A DNA stretch of 64,000 nt from Eutrophomonas brisbanensis (GTDB lineage Bacteria; Pseudomonadota; Gammaproteobacteria; Burkholderiales; Eutrophovitaceae). Positions 59,537-64,000 of the stretch are shown in pieces. The stretch lies in the NCBI GenBank assembly GCA_038141705.1, contig JAYQIQ010000004.1, forward strand, positions 992,001 to 1,056,000, given 5' to 3'. How positions within the stretch are numbered: the first letter of the stretch is position 1; every line of letters starts with the position of its first letter. The position numbers and the translations under genes are program-made. The notes beneath the pieces were generated by a model. It worked only from the letters and a program-made list of their open reading frames with translations. It searched no databases and had not been told where the DNA came from.

Positions 59537-60601
59537 TTGAACTCTTTACAAAACGATACTTTTTTACGCGCACTTCTCAGGCAGCCGGTCGAGTACACTC
59601 CGATATGGATTATGAGGCAGGCTGGGCGTTACCTCTCGGAATACAATGAGACCAGGGCAAGAGCCGGCTCGTTTCTGGATCTATGCAAGAACCCAGCGCT
59701 GGCGACAGAAGTTACGCTGCAGCCTCTAGAGAGGTTTCCGCTTGATGCTGCCATATTGTTCTCAGATATCTTAACGATTCCGGATGCCATGGGGCTTGGT
59801 TTGTATTTCTCTGAGGGCGAGGGCCCACGTTTCCAGCATCCCCTAAGAGAAGAGAAAGCTATTCGCGCGCTGAGCGCGATTCACCCGGAGGAGCAGTTGG
59901 CCTATGTGCCAGAGGCAGTTCGTCAGATTAAGGCAGCGCTGTCAGGAAGAGTTCCTCTGATTGGTTTTTCGGGAAGTCCTTTCACGCTTGCTTGCTACAT
60001 GATCGAGGGGAGAGGTGGAACAGAGTTTCACGAGCTCAAGCGAATGGCATATTCGAGGCCAGAACTTTTGCATCATATTCTTGACGTTAATGCTGAATCA
60101 GTTATCCGCTATTTGAATGCGCAAATTGATGCGGGGGTTGATGCTGTAATGATTTTTGATACTTGGGGAGGTTCGTTAACTGCCTCTGGATATCAGGAGT
60201 TTTCGCTCGAGTACATGAGAAAAATTTGTCAAAAGCTAAAACGCAAAAATGGTTGACAGGTCATACCAAGAATTCTTTTTACCAAGGGCGGATGTCAATG
60301 GCTTGAGAGTATTGCAGACGTTGAGACTGACGCTTTGGGTTTAGATTGGACAGTAGATATCGCTGAAGCTAAAAGACGTGTTGGGGATAAGGTGGCTCTC
60401 CAGGGAAATATGGATCCAGCGCTCCTGCTCACTGACCCAAAAACGATCGAGAAAGAAGTTTCGAGAATACTCGGCGGATTCGGGCGTGGTAACGGTCACG
60501 TTTTTAATCTTGGGCATGGTATTTCGCAGTTTACGCCGCCGGAAAATGTTTTGGCTTTAGTCGATGCGGTACATCGGGTAAGTAAGGCTTACCACCCTTG
60601 A
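59537..60601 (+). CDS. hemE: uroporphyrinogen decarboxylase (in-frame TGA at 60254-60256)
   Basis: HemE decarboxylates uroporphyrinogen III to coproporphyrinogen III. The start TTG 59537 gives NDTFLRALLRQPVEYTPIWIMRQAGRYL. Later marks are LFSDILTIPDAMGL, GFSGSPFTLACYMIEG and DTWGG. TGA at 60254-60256 falls after KRKNG, and the same frame continues with QVIPRILFTKGGCQWLE, GLDWTVDIAEA and FNLGHGI. Aligned by hand to E. coli (NDGRRVPVTLF), the TGA stands at the glycine. Read through, the protein has 354 residues, equal to E. coli HemE. Confidence 0.95.
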
Positions 60602-60631
60602 AAAAATTTAGGCGCTTGTAAAGGGTGGTAA
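60589..60631. repeat. 11-bp inverted repeat spanning the hemE stop
   Basis: TTACCACCCTT (60589-60599) and AAGGGTGGTAA (60621-60631) are exact complements with a 21-base loop. The left arm lies inside the last hemE codons and the stop is in the loop boundary. It could form a 3' mRNA stem that slows decay or weakly terminates before priA. No long T run follows. Confidence 0.65.
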
Positions 60632-60704
60632 TTTATATCACTCTTTGAACCAGGTTCGCTGAGATTTTTAATTAGTTGTCCAAATAAATTCTAGGTATGC
60701 CTCT

Positions 60705-62899
60705 TTGAGATTTGCTCGTGTTTTCATAGATGTCCCAAGGTTGGGACCATTCGACTATTTGGTAAATGGGATCAATGTCGAAATTGGTGCTTTGGTAATC
60801 GTGCCCTTTGGTCGTCGGCGAGTGGTTGGGGTCGTTGCGGAATTGACGAATAAGAGCGAATTAATCGAAAAAAAAATTAAATCGATTGAGGCGTTACTAC
60901 CTTTAGAGCCTCTCAAAAAAGATTTTTTAAAACTAGCCGAGTTCGCATCAGTTTATTACCACAAATCCATGGGGGAAACGATATTTACTGCGCTCCCTTC
61001 CATGGTACGTAGTCCCAAATTTAGTGGGATCAATAAAGAAGTTAGTTTCTCTCTAACTCGATCTGGCATTGAAAGAATACCGGGAACATTAACGCCGAGA
61101 GCAATCGGAAAGCACAGGCTCTGGAAAGCTATGCTCTCAAAAGAACCTGTGACGTTAAAAATAGCTCGCGGTATTTATGCGCCTGCTGGGAAATTAATAC
61201 GAGAGTGGCAGGATCGCGGATGGGTTGAGGGCGAGTTATCGAGCAAACCAAAATCCATCAACTCGCCTCGGAGTTTGGAGGGTCTACCGAGTTCAGCTGT
61301 ACCCACCCTTAATTCAGAGCAACAGAGCGCTGTTAATGAAATTTCCAAAAGTTTTGGTGGTTTTAAAACTTGGCTACTACAAGGTATTACTGGAAGTGGG
61401 AAAACGGAAGTGTACTTTTCACTTATCGAGGAAGTGATATCGCGAGGACAGCAAGCTCTCATTCTTGTTCCTGAGATTAACCTTACCCCACAGCTTGAAT
61501 CTCGTCTCAACAAGAGGTTCCCTAGCAAGCAAATGGTGATGTTACACAGTGCGTTATCTGGCAATGAACGTTACTTTTCATGGAACCTTGCTAGGGCGGG
61601 AACGGCGGATATTATCCTTGGAACACGCCTTGCTATTTTTACCCCGATACCGCTATTGGGGATTGTTATAGTCGACGAAGAGCAGGACACCTCTTTTAAG
61701 CAAATGGAGGGGCTTCGGTATAACGCTAGAGATTTAGCTGTCGTAGTCGGAAAACAAAGAGGTATTCCTGTTGTCCTGGGTTCGGCGACCCCCTCTTTGG
61801 AGAGTTATGCCCAGGTTTTGGAAGGCCGATATGACCGATTGATGCTTCGCACTCGGGCATCTGGGACGACTCCTGAAATCAGTCTTTTGAGGATTGATAA
61901 AAAAAATCGTATCGGCCTACTACCAGAGGCTGTTAACGAGATTCGTCAGGCGCTATTGCGAAGAGAGCAGGTCTTGGTGTTTATAAATCGTCGAGGATTT
62001 GCGCCAGTACTTTACTGTTCCTCTTGCGGATGGAAGGCCACTTGTAAGCGGTGTACCACAAATTTGACTATGCACAGCGGGATTAAGAAACTACGCTGCC
62101 ACCATTGCGGATATCAACAAGATATCCCGAATATCTGTGCTGAATGTGGAGATCAAGACATTGTTGACTTGGGGCAGGGCACTCAGCGTATTGAGCAAAT
62201 AATCCTTACAGAATTTCCCACGGCACAGGTTATCCGGATCGATGGAGACACAACAAAACGCAAAGGATCGTTCTCTCGAATGCGTGAGAATATCGAAAAG
62301 CAGGGCGTGGATATTATTGTTGGCACTCAGATGCTCTCGAAAGGCCATGATTTTGCAAATCTCACTTTGGTAATCGTATTAGGAGCCGATGCCAGCTTGT
62401 TCGGAGGTGACTATCGTTCAACGGAATATCTTTATCAACAAGTATTACAAGTATCTGGAAGAAGTGGGCGTTCAGCGCGTCCTGGGAAAGTCTTAGTACA
62501 AACGGAGTTTCCAGAGCACCCGATTTATCGCTCGTTGGTCGCGCAAGATTTTGATGGATTTGCTGCTCAGTTGCTTAGCGAACGCAAAAAAGCTGGTTTC
62601 CCCCTTTTGGATATCACGCAATACTGAGAGTTGCCTCTAAAGATGAGAAACAACTTTGGAGATTTCTAACAAAATCTCGAGATCGAATTTCCACGTCAGA
62701 TAAGTCAAAAATTGAAGTTTATGATGCCGTACCATCTGCGGTATATAAGGTGGCTGGAATGTTTCGCGGTCAAATACTGTTGCAGTCAAAAAATAGAAAA
62801 GTTCTGCAACGACTTCTCTCGGCTTGGTTGCCTATGCTAGAAAACATGAGAGATGGTAAGGTTCGTTTCTCGTTGGATATTGATCCGGTAGAGCTCTAA
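60705..62899 (+). CDS. priA: primosomal protein N' PriA (frame break at 62600-62604)
   Basis: PriA restarts stalled replication forks. Helicase marks: GITGSGKTEVYFSLIEE (Walker A), VDEEQDTSFKQ (motif II), VLGSATPSLES, and eight cysteines for two zincs in CSSCGWKATCKRC and CHHCGYQ..CAECG. The frame breaks in C5 at 62600-62604; a sixth C restores KAGFPPFGYHAILRVASKDE and extends the protein to the TAA at 62897-62899, 731 residues (E. coli 732). The open frame begins at TTG 60705. An ATG at 60698 would be in frame if one T were missing from T3 at 60704-60706, giving MPLLRFARVF, which would look more usual. Confidence 0.95.
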
Positions 62900-62949
62900 C
62901 ATTTAGTGATTGAAGTGAGTCGATTTAGGAAATAACAGACAAGATTTTT

Positions 62950-64000
62950 ATGGATTTTTCTAGCAAGATTATTTTAGATTTAACGCAAGTCATCGACGAC
63001 TCCTTGCGCCGCGCCTTCGGAGGTTCTTGGGCTTCGCTTGTTCACTTAGAAAGACCGAAGTCCCCAGATCACGGTGACTACTCCTGCAACATTGCGATGC
63101 AATTGGCGAGAGAGCTAAAGTTAAAGCCGAGGGATATTGCTCAGAAACTGGTTGATGCGGTTGCCGCCAGCACGTTACTCGATCGGGTCGAAATTGCTGG
63201 CCCAGGATTTATCAATTTATATATATCTAAAGAGGTGAAGCGGGGTGTTGTCCGAGGGGTTTTATCGGACGGTGAAAAATTTGGTTCTAGCGATCTTCTT
63301 GAGCCGCAAGCTGTGCAAGTCGAGTTCGTATCCGCTAATCCAACAGGACCACTACATGTTGGACATGGACGTGGTGCTGCCTACGGAGCTAGTCTCTGCA
63401 ACATCCTCGAAATGGTTGGATACAAAGTTCACCGGGAATACTATGTAAACGACGCTGGTCGTCAGATGGACATTCTGGCCGTATCGACTTGGTTGCGATA
63501 TCTGCAGCAACTTGGACACCAGGTAAGTTTCCTGAGAACTGCTACCAAGGGGAATATGTTAGAGAAATGGCTGGGGCTAATTAACGTTTATCAAAATAAG
63601 TTTGATATCGGAGTAGACAAAGTTCTGACAAGTTTTCCAAGACTTGTGGAGGACAGAGAAGAATTTCTTGATCAGATAATAGATTGGATGAAATCCTCAC
63701 TGGGAGATTCATTTGCTCTCATTCACAGGTATTCTTTAGAGACGCAACTCAAGGAGTGTCGCACGGAGCTTAGTGCTTTTGGGGTCGAGTTTGATACCTG
63801 GTTTTCAGAGAAGTCCTTGTTCGATAATGGTCTTGTCGCGAAAGTAGTTGAAAAGCTAGACGCATCTGGGTTTCTTTATGAAAAAGATGGAGCTATATGG
63901 TTTAAGTCCACTGACTTTGGCGATGAAAAAGATAGGGTAGTTCAGCGCGAAAACGGGATTTTCACCTATTTTGCTTCTGATATTGCTTATCACGTTGAGA
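62950..64000 (+). CDS. argS: arginyl-tRNA synthetase (5' part; two compensating frame breaks)
   Basis: ArgS charges tRNA-Arg. I translated it by hand from ATG 62950; 350 codons are visible and the frame is open at the window end. Marks: SPDHGDYSCNIAM in the N-terminal domain, VQVEFVSANPTGPLHVGHGRGA with the HIGH-type HVGH, YVNDAGRQM, and FTYFASDIAYH. Between T3 63528-63530 and G4 63573-63576 the product is read out of frame. The +1 frame there encodes FPENCYQGEYVREMAG, the conserved family segment. One T is missing and one G is extra, so the reading frame recovers. The gene follows priA as in many betaproteobacteria. Confidence 0.95.
   Translation, partial: MDFSSKIILDLTQVIDDSLRRAFGGSWASLVHLERPKSPDHGDYSCNIAMQLARELKLKPRDIAQKLVDAVAASTLLDRVEIAGPGFINLYISKEVKRGVVRGVLSDGEKFGSSDLLEPQAVQVEFVSANPTGPLHVGHGRGAAYGASLCNILEMVGYKVHREYYVNDAGRQMDILAVSTWLRYLQQLGHQVSFLRTATKGNMLEKWLGLINVYQNKFDIGVDKVLTSFPRLVEDREEFLDQIIDWMKSSLGDSFALIHRYSLETQLKECRTELSAFGVEFDTWFSEKSLFDNGLVAKVVEKLDASGFLYEKDGAIWFKSTDFGDEKDRVVQRENGIFTYFASDIAYHVE

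Noticed and set aside
6977..62899. Programmed ribosomal frameshifting as a regulatory theme
   Set aside because: The breaks occur in unrelated housekeeping genes, in both directions, at varied run types, with no shared slippery site plus downstream structure. Error explains them better.
1..64000. Genome-wide reassignment of TGA to glycine
   Set aside because: TGA ends many genes at the expected place, including stop-start overlaps (mpl/yqiA, aroE/mtgA, thiD/thiE, livG/livF). Only three internal TGAs were seen, in a sequence full of other errors.
1..64000. CRISPR array, defence island, prophage or transposon
   Set aside because: No direct-repeat array, integrase, transposase, terminal repeats or nuclease/toxin modules were seen. 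Gene content is almost entirely housekeeping and syntenic.

Overview
The window is 64 kb of densely packed chromosomal DNA from a Gram-negative, aerobic, ubiquinone-using bacterium. The gene orders I recognise point to a betaproteobacterium, possibly related to Burkholderiales: ttcA-folB-pteridine reductase, mpl-yqiA-RNase-tonB-aroE-mtgA, ridA-recG-ubiA, pepP-ubiH-dusB-fis-purH, murU-amgK divergent from lptD-surA-rsmA, rubredoxin divergent from thiD-thiE-hemL, engB-hemB, and mrcA divergent from aroK-aroB-dgt-gltBD-hemE-priA-argS. Base composition looks low for that group (near 45% GC by eye). No gap between genes exceeds about 190 bases, and many neighbours share start and stop codons. I see no tRNA or rRNA gene, CRISPR array, insertion sequence or prophage. 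The taxonomic assignment is inference from gene order.

Layout. 1-3.1 kb: tRNA thiolation and folate/pteridine genes (minus strand) and a divergent MidA-type methyltransferase. 3.1-10.2 kb: peptidoglycan recycling (mpl), a YqiA-type esterase, an RNase II/R family enzyme, a TonB-like protein, aroE, mtgA and lgt. 10.3-13.6 kb: methylthioadenosine/adenine salvage (MTA phosphorylase, apt, mtnA) and a short-chain dehydrogenase. 13.6-17.5 kb: a three-subunit molybdenum hydroxylase operon followed by a MoaD/ThiS-like small protein. 17.7-23.1 kb: kup, ridA, recG, ubiA. 23.2-28.5 kb: a cytochrome c with a strong terminator, then a complete branched-chain-amino-acid-type ABC transporter (livJHMGF order). 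28.5-38.5 kb (minus strand): hemF-purD, purH, fis-dusB, ubiH-pepP, a PaiB-like protein, murU-amgK. 38.5-47.9 kb: lptD, surA, rsmA, gloA and rubredoxin (both minus), thiD-thiE, hemL, engB, hemB. 47.9-64 kb: mrcA (minus), then aroK-aroB, dgt, gltB-gltD, hemE, priA and the 5' part of argS.

The most striking feature is technical or evolutionary rather than a new system. About 24 of roughly 55 genes, most of them normally essential, carry single-base insertions or deletions, 32 by my count. Most sit in short homopolymers, and correcting them restores a family-typical length. Three further genes-worth of damage consists of in-frame TGA codons, each where homologues have glycine. In argS a deletion is cancelled by an insertion 45 bases later. 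This looks like raw long-read or pyrosequencing error, not gene decay. I therefore annotate these loci as single genes with noted frame breaks. I did not find convincing evidence for a novel defence or mobile system. The least ordinary functional locus is the molybdenum hydroxylase cluster with its MoaD-like partner and unknown substrate.
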